From IMG/VR virus record IMGVR_UViG_3300038309_000185, positions 1 through 37,305 of that record: DNA of 37,305 nucleotides, one strand, 5' to 3'. Within the stretch, counting starts at the first letter, position 1. The number at the start of each line of letters is the position of its first letter. Both the position numbers and the translations under genes were made by a program. Origin of the DNA: a virus. This document shows positions 1-7,597 of the stretch, in pieces. Below the pieces are notes generated by a model. It was not told the DNA's origin. It did no database searches and saw only the letters and a list, made by a program, of their open reading frames with translations.

Positions 1-150
1 GAGGGGCCTGGCGCGGATGCTGGTGCTGCTGAGGGGCCTGGCGCGGATGCTGGTGCTGCTGAGGGGCCTGGCGCGGATGCTGGTGCTGCTGAGGGGCCTG
101 GCGCGGATGCTGGTGCTGCTGAGGGGCCTGGCGCGGATGCTGGTGCTGAT
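1..150. repeat. 30-bp tandem repeat, left end (5 units)
   Basis: Five head-to-tail copies of a GC-rich 30-bp unit that begins GAGGGGCCTGGCGCGG and ends GGTGCTGCT; the last copy ends GGTGCTGAT. The same unit recurs at the right end of the window (37222-37305), so the two ends probably join in the genome. Two plus-strand frames and all three minus-strand frames stay open through the unit because 30 is divisible by three. No start codon with a good ribosome site was found, so coding is unproven. Confidence 0.95.
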
Positions 151-154
151 GGTG

Positions 155-184
155 GCGGCTATCCAGTGATCACTGGATAGCCGC
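155..184. other. Perfect 30-bp palindrome beside the terminal repeat
   Basis: Two 15-bp arms meet with no spacer: GCGGCTATCCAGTGA is followed at once by its reverse complement. It sits 5 bp beyond the last repeat unit and 12 bp downstream of the stop codon of the minus-strand gene at 197-529. It could be a cruciform, a packaging or recombination site, or a transcription stop for the minus strand. No U-rich tract follows on that strand, so a classical intrinsic terminator is not supported. Confidence 0.9.
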
Positions 185-196
185 AACTATTTTAAT

Positions 197-529
197 TCAA
201 TAATCCCAATCTTGCCAGACTACAACCTTGTTTTTATCATCAAATTGCATAGGATAATATTCCAATATCCCACGTTCTTCCATTTCTGGAAAGATATCTT
301 CATATGTATTTATTATTCTGTCACAGGGTAAACACCAAACAGACGGGATTTCTGCATACGTGCAACCTCTTAAATGGTTTATTTGCCGCTGCCATTCATC
401 AGCATGGAGTTCAACCCCTGAAAACAGATCAACAATAGCATTATGATATAGTTTATCAATACCTTCTTTTTCCAGCATATCCATGAACTCTTGCCCCCCA
501 CTCCAAAAATACTCAGTTGTTTCTTCCAT
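197..529 (-). CDS. Hypothetical early protein (110 aa)
   Basis: I do not recognise the family. The protein is acidic and rich in Glu, Asp and aromatic residues (ends VVVWQDWDY), soluble, with no signal peptide or membrane segment. It has a C-x2-C pair (WCLPCDR) near the middle. The ATG at 529 is chosen because GGAGTGACGAA lies just upstream, the same ribosome-site style as the early gene at 33762-34100 (GGAGTAACGAA). Its leader carries a 12-bp-stem hairpin (548-576), as the early genes at 33.7-36.2 kb do, so it probably belongs to the same early cassette set continued across the window ends. Function unknown; small acidic early phage proteins often act on host targets, but nothing here shows that. 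Confidence 0.7.
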   Translation of the reverse strand: MEETTEYFWSGGQEFMDMLEKEGIDKLYHNAIVDLFSGVELHADEWQRQINHLRGCTYAEIPSVWCLPCDRIINTYEDIFPEMEERGILEYYPMQFDDKNKVVVWQDWDY

Positions 530-547
530 TTCGTCACTCCTTCTCAT

Positions 548-576
548 TCATGGGGCCGGCCTATCCGGCCCCATGA
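548..576 (-). promoter_or_regulatory. Leader hairpin before the 110-aa gene
   Basis: Perfect 12-bp stem (TCATGGGGCCGG with its complement) and a 5-nt loop between the gene ending at 584 and the start at 529. Its position and stem length match the CCATGG hairpins of the 34-36 kb cassettes, but the stem sequence differs. The GGGGCCGG/CCGGCCCC core is the same as in the plus-strand hairpin at 5147-5172. No U-tract follows. Confidence 0.6.
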
Positions 577-583
577 CCCGCTC

Positions 584-766
584 TTACGTCAGGGGTATAA
601 TCACTGCCCATGCCGGCAGCGTGGCCTTCACCTCATCCAGCAGTGCATAGGTAAAAAATATGGGCTCGTCATCCAGCATCAGCTCCAGCCCCGCATCTAT
701 CACTGCGTTTGCTAGGACTTGGATGAGGGCCTCATCCTGGCGCGGAACGTGTATCTCGTACAGCAT
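584..766 (-). CDS. Hypothetical early protein (60 aa)
   Basis: Small acidic protein starting MLYEIHVPRQ. No family recognised and no membrane segment. The ATG at 766 is chosen because AAGGAG lies 7-8 nt upstream; a longer reading from 802 has no such site. The C-terminus is IIPLT, like the PLTA, PLAV and PLTL ends of three genes at 34-36 kb, whose last codons contain the -35 box of the next promoter. Here the corresponding bases (CTGACG) are a degraded version. A degenerate promoter and leader module lies upstream at 785-837. Probably an early gene of the same cassette family; function unknown. Confidence 0.65.
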   Translation of the reverse strand: MLYEIHVPRQDEALIQVLANAVIDAGLELMLDDEPIFFTYALLDEVKATLPAWAVIIPLT

Positions 767-784
767 GTCTATCTCCTTCCGTCC

Positions 785-837
785 ATGGCCAAATGCGACC
801 ATGGGTACAGCCTCGCAGGTTATGGTTAGCGTGTCAA
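785..837 (-). promoter_or_regulatory. Degenerate copy of the early promoter-hairpin module
   Basis: On the minus strand TTGACACGCTAACCATA matches the -35 and spacer of the modules at 34-36 kb. A weaker leader hairpin then follows, formed by two CCATGG sites about 10 nt apart. The -10 box expected 17 nt after TTGACA is poor (GAGGCT), so activity is doubtful. It precedes the 60-aa gene. Confidence 0.5.
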
Positions 838-1362
838 CTATGCAGTTACTATACAGTCTCGCTTCCGCCTGACACGTAACTATATACGAAAAACCCGGAT
901 ACGTAGCTGGCCAGTCTGGAGGTCCACCTTGCGTTATCGTTGCGCAGAATGGATATTATGTTAAATACATAACGCGCGCGCTCTAAGTGCGGCCGCGCCT
1001 CGGGCCCTGGCCCGAGCGCAGACCCTCTGCGCGTCTCGCGCGCGCGCTCTAAGTGCGCCGGGAAACCTCGCAACGCGCGGAAAGCGCGTGCGTTCTAGAC
1101 CCCCGGGGGCACATTGCCCCCCCGGCCCCTCGGCCCCAATGTCAATGGCCGTTCACACCCACAATTTTTTTTTTTTTTAGTACCTATATTGGTTACCGCG
1201 GTGGAACATTCAACATTACAACGTTTCATATAAGCAACTAAGGGTCGCCGCCTATCGGGCGTATTACGGGAACAGCCCCGCGAATGCTGTCATGGCCGCC
1301 GCTGTTACGGGCGCACCTGGTATATCACCAGTTTACCCAACAATAGCATTACAGGGGGGACT
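838..1362. other. Structured intergenic region before the virion block
   Basis: About 525 bp with no supportable gene. It holds a 19-bp direct repeat, CGCGCGCGCTCTAAGTGCG, at 973-991 and 1039-1057. It also holds adjoining GC hairpins at 999-1016 (8-bp stem) and 1016-1032 (7-bp stem, CCC loop), another at 1105-1121 (7-bp stem) and a run of 14 T at 1165-1178. An AT-rich inverted repeat (TTATGT / ACATAA) lies at 956-972. It separates minus-strand early genes from the plus-strand virion operon, so promoters for the latter should lie here. TATATT (1185-1190) and TATAAG near 1230 are possible -10 boxes, but neither has a convincing -35. Confidence 0.6.
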
Positions 1363-2433
1363 ATGGCAGTCGCATCATATCCAGCGAATCACCCGCTCGC
1401 GGTTAAACTGTGGAGCAAGGCGCTCAACCAAGAAGCGCTTAAGAAAACCTATGTGTGGAAGTTTCTGGGGAAGGATACCAACTCTCTTCTTCAGATCAAA
1501 GACGATACTAGCAAGACCAAAGGTGACAGAATCACCATTGGCCTGCGCATGCTGCTGTCTGGTGGCGGCGTAATCGGCGACGGTACGCTTGAGGGCCAAG
1601 AAGAAGGGCTTACTACCTACAGCGATAACATCCTGCTAAACCAGCTTCGCCACGCGGTTCGCTCTGCTGGTAAGATGAGCGAGCAACGCATCCCGTTTGA
1701 AATCCGTGAAGAAGCCCGCGCTGGTCTGGCCGATTGGTGGGCTGACCGTTACGACTTCTGCTTTTTCAATCAGATTTGCGGGAATACGGCTGTGCCGGAT
1801 ATCCGGTACACTGGTAACAACGCTATCGTGCCTTATGATGAGCCCCACATCTACCGGCCAAATAATCGGGCTACGGATGAAGAGCTTGTCGCTGGCGACG
1901 AAATGAACCTTCAACTCGTTGAAGCGTTGGTCGAGCGGGCCAAGATCATGACGCCTATGATTCGCCCAGTCAAGGTCAACGGGGACGACTTCTGGGTGCT
2001 CTTTGTCCACCCATCCCAAGCTTATAACCTCCGCACTCAAGCAGCTACCGAGTCTGGTTCTTGGTACGACATTCAGCGGTTTGCAATGGCTGGCGGCGAT
2101 GTTAAGAACAACCCCATCTTCACTGGGGCGCTTGGTATCTATAACGGGGTTATCCTGCATGACAGCGCCCGTATCCCGCTGGGCGTTCACTCGGAAACAG
2201 GTTGCCCTGTTCCCGATACACGCCGTGCTGTGTTCTGCGGAGCGCAAACTGCGGCCATCGCCTTCGGCAGGGATACCACGTCTAAGGATAGGTTCTCCTG
2301 GGTTGAAGAACTGTTCGACTATGGGAATCAGCTCGGTGTAAGCGCCGGTGCAATCTTCGGTCTGAAGCGGTTTGTCTATAACGACGCTTCGTTCTCGTCG
2401 ATTGTAGTGCCAACTTACGCAGTCAAGCACTAA
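1363..2433 (+). CDS. Major capsid protein, N4-gp56 family
   Basis: Builds the icosahedral head. The 356-aa protein matches my knowledge of the N4-gp56 major capsid family (HK97-like fold). The basic N-terminus is followed by a segment on ordered capsid assembly (KGDRITIGLRMLLSG) and the family-like WWADRYDFCFFNQICGN stretch near residues 125-141. Length is within the family's usual 330-410 aa. The ATG is preceded by AGGGGGGA. It is the first gene of the plus-strand virion operon. Scaffold and portal, normally its direct neighbours, lie on the opposite strand at 17.7-20.4 kb. No maturation protease is recognisable. Confidence 0.88.
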   Translation: MAVASYPANHPLAVKLWSKALNQEALKKTYVWKFLGKDTNSLLQIKDDTSKTKGDRITIGLRMLLSGGGVIGDGTLEGQEEGLTTYSDNILLNQLRHAVRSAGKMSEQRIPFEIREEARAGLADWWADRYDFCFFNQICGNTAVPDIRYTGNNAIVPYDEPHIYRPNNRATDEELVAGDEMNLQLVEALVERAKIMTPMIRPVKVNGDDFWVLFVHPSQAYNLRTQAATESGSWYDIQRFAMAGGDVKNNPIFTGALGIYNGVILHDSARIPLGVHSETGCPVPDTRRAVFCGAQTAAIAFGRDTTSKDRFSWVEELFDYGNQLGVSAGAIFGLKRFVYNDASFSSIVVPTYAVKH

Positions 2434-2442
2434 GGGGGGCTA

Positions 2443-2970
2443 ATGGCTACTTTCACATCGGATAGAATCATACGGCATCCGTTCACGGGTGCCATTGTAT
2501 ACCAGCCTAGGTACGTCTATGAAGCAATGGCTTCGGATACTGCGCGGGTCAAGCTCCCCCAGACCATGGCTACATATGATATAATCGAACTTACGGCAGT
2601 GCCCCCGAGAAGCACACTTCTCGGATTCCACCTCGCTTTCACCCCCGCGTCTGGCCATACGCTGTCGGGCGGTAACTTCTTGCTGCGGGCCATTGAATCC
2701 AATATTGAGGATGCCCCCGAAAACTTTTACATCCTGGAAAACATCACTATGGATGCTCCAGTGGGGCACTGGTCCCCCAAGGTGGAAAGCAAGTTCTTTG
2801 GGTATAAGGTTAAAGGACAGGCAGACATGGATAAATATAACGTGCTTGTCGAAGACCTTCAGCCCTTGGCGATCCAATTGGTTAGCATGGGGGAACAGCC
2901 GAGTATCCCAGAAGGGAGCACCCTGGAGTTCACCGTTATGTTTCAGTGTGGGTATAACCCAGAAGGCTAA
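2443..2970 (+). CDS. Hypothetical virion protein following the capsid gene (175 aa)
   Basis: Family not named with confidence. The protein looks beta-rich, with alternating hydrophobic residues (DIIELTAVPPRSTLLGFHLAF) and many Pro and Gly, and has no membrane segment. A strong ribosome site (AAGGGGGG) lies in the 9-bp gap after the capsid stop, so it is co-translated with capsid. A small beta-rich protein directly after an N4-gp56 capsid gene is often a virion protein, for example a head decoration or stabilising protein. That role is inferred from position only. Confidence 0.7.
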   Translation: MATFTSDRIIRHPFTGAIVYQPRYVYEAMASDTARVKLPQTMATYDIIELTAVPPRSTLLGFHLAFTPASGHTLSGGNFLLRAIESNIEDAPENFYILENITMDAPVGHWSPKVESKFFGYKVKGQADMDKYNVLVEDLQPLAIQLVSMGEQPSIPEGSTLEFTVMFQCGYNPEG

Positions 2971-2973
2971 TCA

Positions 2974-3582
2974 ATGGCGTCCGATGCCTTTCAAGCCCTG
3001 TACAACAGGATAGCCTTTGAAATGGCCCGCCAGGATATGCTGGGCGGGCCTATCGAGGGAGCGGTATCGGATGCCATACATTGGTATCAGGTCATTCCGT
3101 ACACTTTCTTCGAGAAGGTGGCGGAAACGACCACTATAAAGGGCGAAAAGTTTTACGAACTGCCCAAAGATTATGTTAAAATACATACAGTAAAACTGCT
3201 CATTTTCAGGTCTATATACCCGCTAAATGAGCGTGATTGGGACTACATAGAGAAAATAGACTGGGGGCACAATTACTGGCGCGGGCAGCCCATGGATTGG
3301 TGTACGTTTAATGATACCATCCGGCTGTACCCTATACCGTATGATTGCTGGCCTATGTTTATATCATACAGCAGTAAGCGCAGTGTTGACGATGATGCCT
3401 GGCCGACGCTGTTTGAAAGTTTGATAAGGCAAAGGGCGAAGTACCTTTTAGCCAGGGGTGTGTTACTAGATACTGAAGCTGCGGGGGCGTACTTGGAACT
3501 TGCCGCCCAGGAAGAGTATCGAATGAATGCCGAGGCGACCCGTCGCATGACGACAAATAAGATACACCCGTCTTACTTTTAG
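2974..3582 (+). CDS. Head-tail adaptor, P22 gp4-like
   Basis: Likely forms the ring between portal and tail. The 202-aa protein has a helical N-terminus with a run of small-residue and aromatic positions. A central YELPKDYVKIHTVKLLIF segment and a WPMFISYSS segment follow, then a long C-terminal helix of the type LIRQRAKYLLARGVLL. This pattern and size suit the P22 gp4-like adaptor family of podoviruses. It begins 3 bp after the previous stop (AGAAGG ribosome site). The tail hub gene lies 1.9 kb downstream, separated by four unusual small genes. Confidence 0.65.
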   Translation: MASDAFQALYNRIAFEMARQDMLGGPIEGAVSDAIHWYQVIPYTFFEKVAETTTIKGEKFYELPKDYVKIHTVKLLIFRSIYPLNERDWDYIEKIDWGHNYWRGQPMDWCTFNDTIRLYPIPYDCWPMFISYSSKRSVDDDAWPTLFESLIRQRAKYLLARGVLLDTEAAGAYLELAAQEEYRMNAEATRRMTTNKIHPSYF

Positions 3583-3592
3583 GGAGGGGGCC

Positions 3593-3865
3593 ATGTTCAA
3601 AGTTACTGCTATCTTTACTCTAATAGCGGACCTCGCTAAGGCCCTGATGGGGTATAAGAATAATAAGCGCGATTATAGAATGGATAAGCGGCACAGTGGG
3701 GAAAGCTGGGAAGAAAAGCATCCTGCTATAGAAAACCTAGAGCCGCGTAAGCCGGAAGAAACCCCAAAAAAGGAAGATACTAAAGATACAAACCATCCGT
3801 TGCTCCCCCGCAAAGACGAATGGTTCAAGAAGCTGCGGGAAAGGAGGGATCATGGAAGGAAATAA
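3593..3865 (+). CDS. Hypothetical small basic protein (90 aa)
   Basis: A hydrophobic N-terminus of about 20 residues (MFKVTAIFTLIADLAKALMG) may be a membrane-associated helix. A highly charged Lys/Glu/Arg-rich tail with PEETPKKEDTKD follows. The family is not recognised. The start has a strong AGGGAGGGG ribosome site 10 bp after the adaptor gene. The 3' end overlaps the next gene by 14 bp. It belongs to the cluster of small, membrane-seeking proteins between adaptor and tail hub. Confidence 0.65.
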   Translation: MFKVTAIFTLIADLAKALMGYKNNKRDYRMDKRHSGESWEEKHPAIENLEPRKPEETPKKEDTKDTNHPLLPRKDEWFKKLRERRDHGRK

Positions 3866-4217
3866 CGGTTTTGGCTTTGGTAGCATCCTTGATACGCTTA
3901 TCAAGGCGGTCTCCGAAAACATTAAAGATGACGTGAAGGAGGTCATGGACCTTCCGAAGGCCGCCATGGGCGGGCTCGGTGACGTCAAGGACGCTGTTTT
4001 TGATTTTTCAGGCGGTGCCCTTGACCACGTCAAGCGGATTATGCATGCCGTGAATGGCGCGGTGCTTGCCCTGGCCAAGGAGATTTTTGACCTCGTCAAG
4101 CTTCCTCCGGAGCATGCGCTTAAGCTCCTCCGTGCGCTTAATGCTGAGCTTTTGAGGTTGACGAAGGAAGTTTTGTCCATGGTAACGCATGTGCTTCCTT
4201 TCGCGCCTGGTAAGTAA
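3852..4217 (+). CDS. Hypothetical amphipathic-helix protein (121 aa)
   Basis: Almost entirely predicted amphipathic helix: SILDTLIKAVSENIKDDVKE, then VLALAKEIFDLVKLPPEHAL, then LLRLTKEVLSMVTHVLPFAP. The helices are broken by Gly or Pro-Pro. There is no signal peptide and no recognised domain. A clear AAAGGAGG ribosome site lies inside the end of the preceding gene, so the pair is translationally linked. The KLPPEHALKLLRAL stretch resembles the Leu-Pro-hydrophobic helices of the next three small genes. Position suggests a virion or assembly protein that may contact membrane; this is inference. Confidence 0.65.
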   Translation: MEGNNGFGFGSILDTLIKAVSENIKDDVKEVMDLPKAAMGGLGDVKDAVFDFSGGALDHVKRIMHAVNGAVLALAKEIFDLVKLPPEHALKLLRALNAELLRLTKEVLSMVTHVLPFAPGK

Positions 4218-4242
4218 AAAGCGGAACAGGAGACTACGCGAA

Positions 4243-5136
<894 letters not shown>

Positions 5137-5146
5137 TAAATACCAC

Positions 5147-5172
5147 TAAGGGGCCGGGATTCCGGCCCCTTA
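5147..5172 (+). promoter_or_regulatory. Intercistronic hairpin in the virion operon
   Basis: Perfect 11-bp stem TAAGGGGCCGG with a GATT loop in the 51-bp gap between the genes ending at 5136 and starting at 5188. No U-run follows, so it is more likely an RNA-stability or processing element, or a weak attenuator, than a full terminator. It shares the GGGGCCGG/CCGGCCCC core with the hairpin at 548-576. Confidence 0.65.
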
Positions 5173-5187
5173 TGGCGGGGCATAGAC

Positions 5188-5466
5188 ATGTGGAGTACTC
5201 CTATCGAGCTTCCGCCGTCCTATCCGTTAGTTCCAGAATATACGGGTGAGCTACCGCAATTCCCCAACATATATACACCAATTGTCCCGCAAGAACCGGA
5301 CAGCCCGGCATTGTATTACCATCCCGGCAGCGACCCTTGGCCCCCGTTTCACCCCATTCGCTGGGTCGTTACCTCATCCATAAGATTTGTGCGCGATGTT
5401 ATCTTAAGGCTCCCCAGATTTATTTTCGGGATTATAATTACATGGCTAAGGGCGTTGGTCAGATAA
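5188..5466 (+). CDS. Hypothetical small protein with hydrophobic basic C-terminus (92 aa)
   Basis: The N-terminal half is Pro/Tyr-rich (ELPPSYPLVPEYTGELPQFP) and looks like an extended arm. The C-terminal 35 residues alternate Arg and bulky hydrophobics (IRFVRDVILRLPRFIFG), the same Leu-Pro-basic-hydrophobic style as the 297-aa protein upstream and the 66-aa protein downstream. The last base of its TAA is the first base of the ATG of the tail hub gene (TAATG), which suggests coupled translation. No known family. Probably a minor virion or membrane-contact protein. Confidence 0.65.
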   Translation: MWSTPIELPPSYPLVPEYTGELPQFPNIYTPIVPQEPDSPALYYHPGSDPWPPFHPIRWVVTSSIRFVRDVILRLPRFIFGIIITWLRALVR

Positions 5467-6974
5467 TGCCATTCGGGGATTACGCCCCCGACTTGGCAAA
5501 GATACGCCCCGGCGGGCTCATGGAAGCGGCCAATGTTTGGCGGTCCAGGATCGCCTACCACCCCATACCCTCACCGGTTTACACGGACACCTTTCCAACT
5601 AGGGTCAGAAACGCTGTTTTGACTCAAGCAGTCAAATACGGCGGTACGGATGATGCCTATCAGTTTTTTGTTGGTACAGATGGCTATATATTCGAAGTAA
5701 CTAAAGATGGCATTGTGGATAGGTCCAGACATTGGGCTGAATTGGGGCATTATGAGCCTGGCAGATGGGAGTTTACCCAATACGGGGACGATCTTATCGC
5801 GGTAAACCCTAGAGAGAGTCTATTGCGGGTAAGGCTCGAAGATAGGTTGCCCATAAGGCAGGGTAAGCTCGGGCGGTATATTCCCGCCGATAAAACTTTG
5901 CGCCCTATAATCCCGCCACGCGCAGCGCATGTCGGGGTGATCAGGGAGTTCGTAGTGGTGGGGCGTACTTTTGACTATACCGATGGTTGGCGCAGGCAGC
6001 GTGTTAGATGGTCTGCTGCGGATGACCCGCTAAACTGGAAGCCAGAGGCGGACACACTATCTGATTTCCAAGATTTACTCGGGGACGGCGGGGACATAAC
6101 CGGAATCGTCGGTGGGGAATATGGACTTGTTTTTCAGGAAAACGCTGTTTATAGGATGACATATGCCGGGCAACCCTTGGCTTTCCAGTTCGATAAGATA
6201 GAAAGCGCCCGAGGGGCGGCTGCACCTGGTAGTATAGTTGACATAGGCAACGCCCCCGATGGCGGGCGGGCGGTGTTTTTCCTTGCCCATGATGGGTTTT
6301 TTCGCCAAGACGGACAGGCTTCCCATCCTATAGGACAGAATGTTGTTGATCGGACTATACTATCTAAGTACAATAAGGAAAGAGCAGATGAAGTATGTGG
6401 GGGGCATGACCCTACTAGACAGAGTATATGGTGGACCATACCGATTGGGTTGGATGGGTTCGATACTTGGTGCTATCACTATAATTTGGGGCTTTGGACC
6501 CATGTTCCCAGTGTGAAAGGCAGGTGGTTTGGGCTGGCATTCCGCCCCGTGCATACGCTTAACGAGGAAAAGGGCAGGCTAAACGCGGCGTTAGGATCGT
6601 TCGACGATCCTGTAAACCAGAAGCAATTTTGCGAGTTCGCGGTGATTGATGTAGATAATAGATTGGGGTTTTTTAACGGCCCACCGTTATCCGCGACGTT
6701 TATAACGTCCGAAGCTGTACAAACAAATAACTATGCTGGGTGGATTAATTCGATTCGACCTATCGCAGATGCCAAAACTTGGGCGATGAGCCTGGGGTAT
6801 AGGCTCAATTTGGATGTTGAACCCACATGGTCCCCGCCTAGGGCACCGGATTACGACGGCGAGGCCAAGTTTCATGCTTCACCACGGTATCTACAGGTAA
6901 GACTTGATATTGATGGGCCTTGGGAAGAGGCACAGGGGTTGATATACACCATGGAAAGGCGGGGGCGGCGATGA
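5466..6974 (+). CDS. P22 gp10-like tail hub / DNA stabilisation protein (502 aa)
   Basis: Likely part of the short tail that plugs the head after packaging. It shows the pattern of the widespread podovirus stabilisation or tail tube family: the N-terminus MPFGDYAPDLAKIRPGGLMEAANVW up to about residue 25, beta-propeller-like segments with VVGRTFDYTDGWRRQRVRWS, then a GEYGLVFQENAVYRMTYAG core and an AHDGFFRQDGQASHPIGQNV segment. The ATG at 5466 is preferred over one 24 bp upstream because it overlaps the previous stop as TAATG and gives the family-like N-terminus. The stop overlaps the next start as ATGA. Confidence 0.75.
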   Translation: MPFGDYAPDLAKIRPGGLMEAANVWRSRIAYHPIPSPVYTDTFPTRVRNAVLTQAVKYGGTDDAYQFFVGTDGYIFEVTKDGIVDRSRHWAELGHYEPGRWEFTQYGDDLIAVNPRESLLRVRLEDRLPIRQGKLGRYIPADKTLRPIIPPRAAHVGVIREFVVVGRTFDYTDGWRRQRVRWSAADDPLNWKPEADTLSDFQDLLGDGGDITGIVGGEYGLVFQENAVYRMTYAGQPLAFQFDKIESARGAAAPGSIVDIGNAPDGGRAVFFLAHDGFFRQDGQASHPIGQNVVDRTILSKYNKERADEVCGGHDPTRQSIWWTIPIGLDGFDTWCYHYNLGLWTHVPSVKGRWFGLAFRPVHTLNEEKGRLNAALGSFDDPVNQKQFCEFAVIDVDNRLGFFNGPPLSATFITSEAVQTNNYAGWINSIRPIADAKTWAMSLGYRLNLDVEPTWSPPRAPDYDGEAKFHASPRYLQVRLDIDGPWEEAQGLIYTMERRGRR

Positions 6975-7171
6975 ATAGAGTGCCAGTATATCATTCCAAC
7001 CCTATTCTATGGAACAGGGCCATCGCGGAATCTCTGAACGCCGCGTTAGCACGTATAGAAGCCCTAGAGCATCCAGTATCCCTTATCAGGAAAGTGATTG
7101 ATTTTGTAATGACACTACTTACTTTGCCAATCCGGGTACTTCAGCGTGTGCTATCCTTGTTTAAGCTATGA
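6971..7171 (+). CDS. Small protein with amphipathic C-terminal helix (66 aa)
   Basis: Starts MNRVPVYHSNPILW, followed by a helix (AIAESLNAALARIEALEHP) and a hydrophobic basic tail (TLPIRVLQRVLSLFKL). The tail repeats the Leu-Pro-hydrophobic-Arg style of the proteins at 4243-5136 and 5188-5466, so three such small proteins surround the tail hub gene. ATGA overlaps at both ends make it part of a tightly coupled string. No family recognised. Confidence 0.65.
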   Translation: MNRVPVYHSNPILWNRAIAESLNAALARIEALEHPVSLIRKVIDFVMTLLTLPIRVLQRVLSLFKL

Positions 7172-7593
7172 CATGTGTAACTAGATTGGCGGAGACAATA
7201 TCTAAAGGCGCAATATATAATATATTGAAAGCAGAAAGGCATATGCACGAAACAGAAAACGCATATGCTTTGTTCAGCCGCGTTATAAGTGGTACAGCGC
7301 AATTGTGGGAGCACATATGCAACGAAAAGCCCCTGGCCCACTCTATAACATATATTGTTGATTATGACTCCGGTAAGCGTGTGCTGTTTGTTGCGGCGCT
7401 GGGCGGGGAATCGCATAGACTATGGGCGGAAAGCGCGGATAAAGCATGGGAAGAGTTCGCCATGGCGATTGGGGCGGATGAATTGCTTACTTGTGGCAGG
7501 CTTGGCTGGAGTAGAACTATGGAAAAACTCCAATGGGGAAAGCGGTCTATTGTATGGGTTAAGCCTATCCATGGGGGCGTAGATGGGGAGTAA
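7168..7593 (+). CDS. GNAT-like internal virion protein candidate (141 aa)
   Basis: The C-terminal two thirds show a pattern common to phage structural-module proteins with an acetyltransferase-like fold, as in T7 gp13 relatives. First comes a beta strand pair (SITYIVDYDSGKRVLFVAAL), then GGESHRLWAESADKAWEEFA, then a CGRLGWSRTMEKLQW segment matching the usual G-R-x-G-W motif. Enzyme activity is not implied. The gene lies directly before the ejection-protein genes. Its start overlaps the previous stop (ATGA). Confidence 0.5.
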   Translation: MTCVTRLAETISKGAIYNILKAERHMHETENAYALFSRVISGTAQLWEHICNEKPLAHSITYIVDYDSGKRVLFVAALGGESHRLWAESADKAWEEFAMAIGADELLTCGRLGWSRTMEKLQWGKRSIVWVKPIHGGVDGE

Positions 7594-7597
7594 CCTT

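Noticed and set aside
1-150. CRISPR-like array at the window ends
   Set aside because: Units are directly adjacent with no unique spacers, so this is a plain tandem repeat.
1105-1178. Rho-independent terminator made of the 1105-1121 hairpin and the T14 tract
   Set aside because: The T tract lies more than 40 bp after the stem and no co-directional gene ends just upstream.
1636-2430. 264-codon minus-strand open frame opposite the capsid gene
   Set aside because: Shadow of the capsid gene; no family resemblance or ribosome site.
1363-2433. N4-like (Schitoviridae) phage
   Set aside because: Only the capsid family name recalls N4; the genome is half the size and has no giant virion RNA polymerase.
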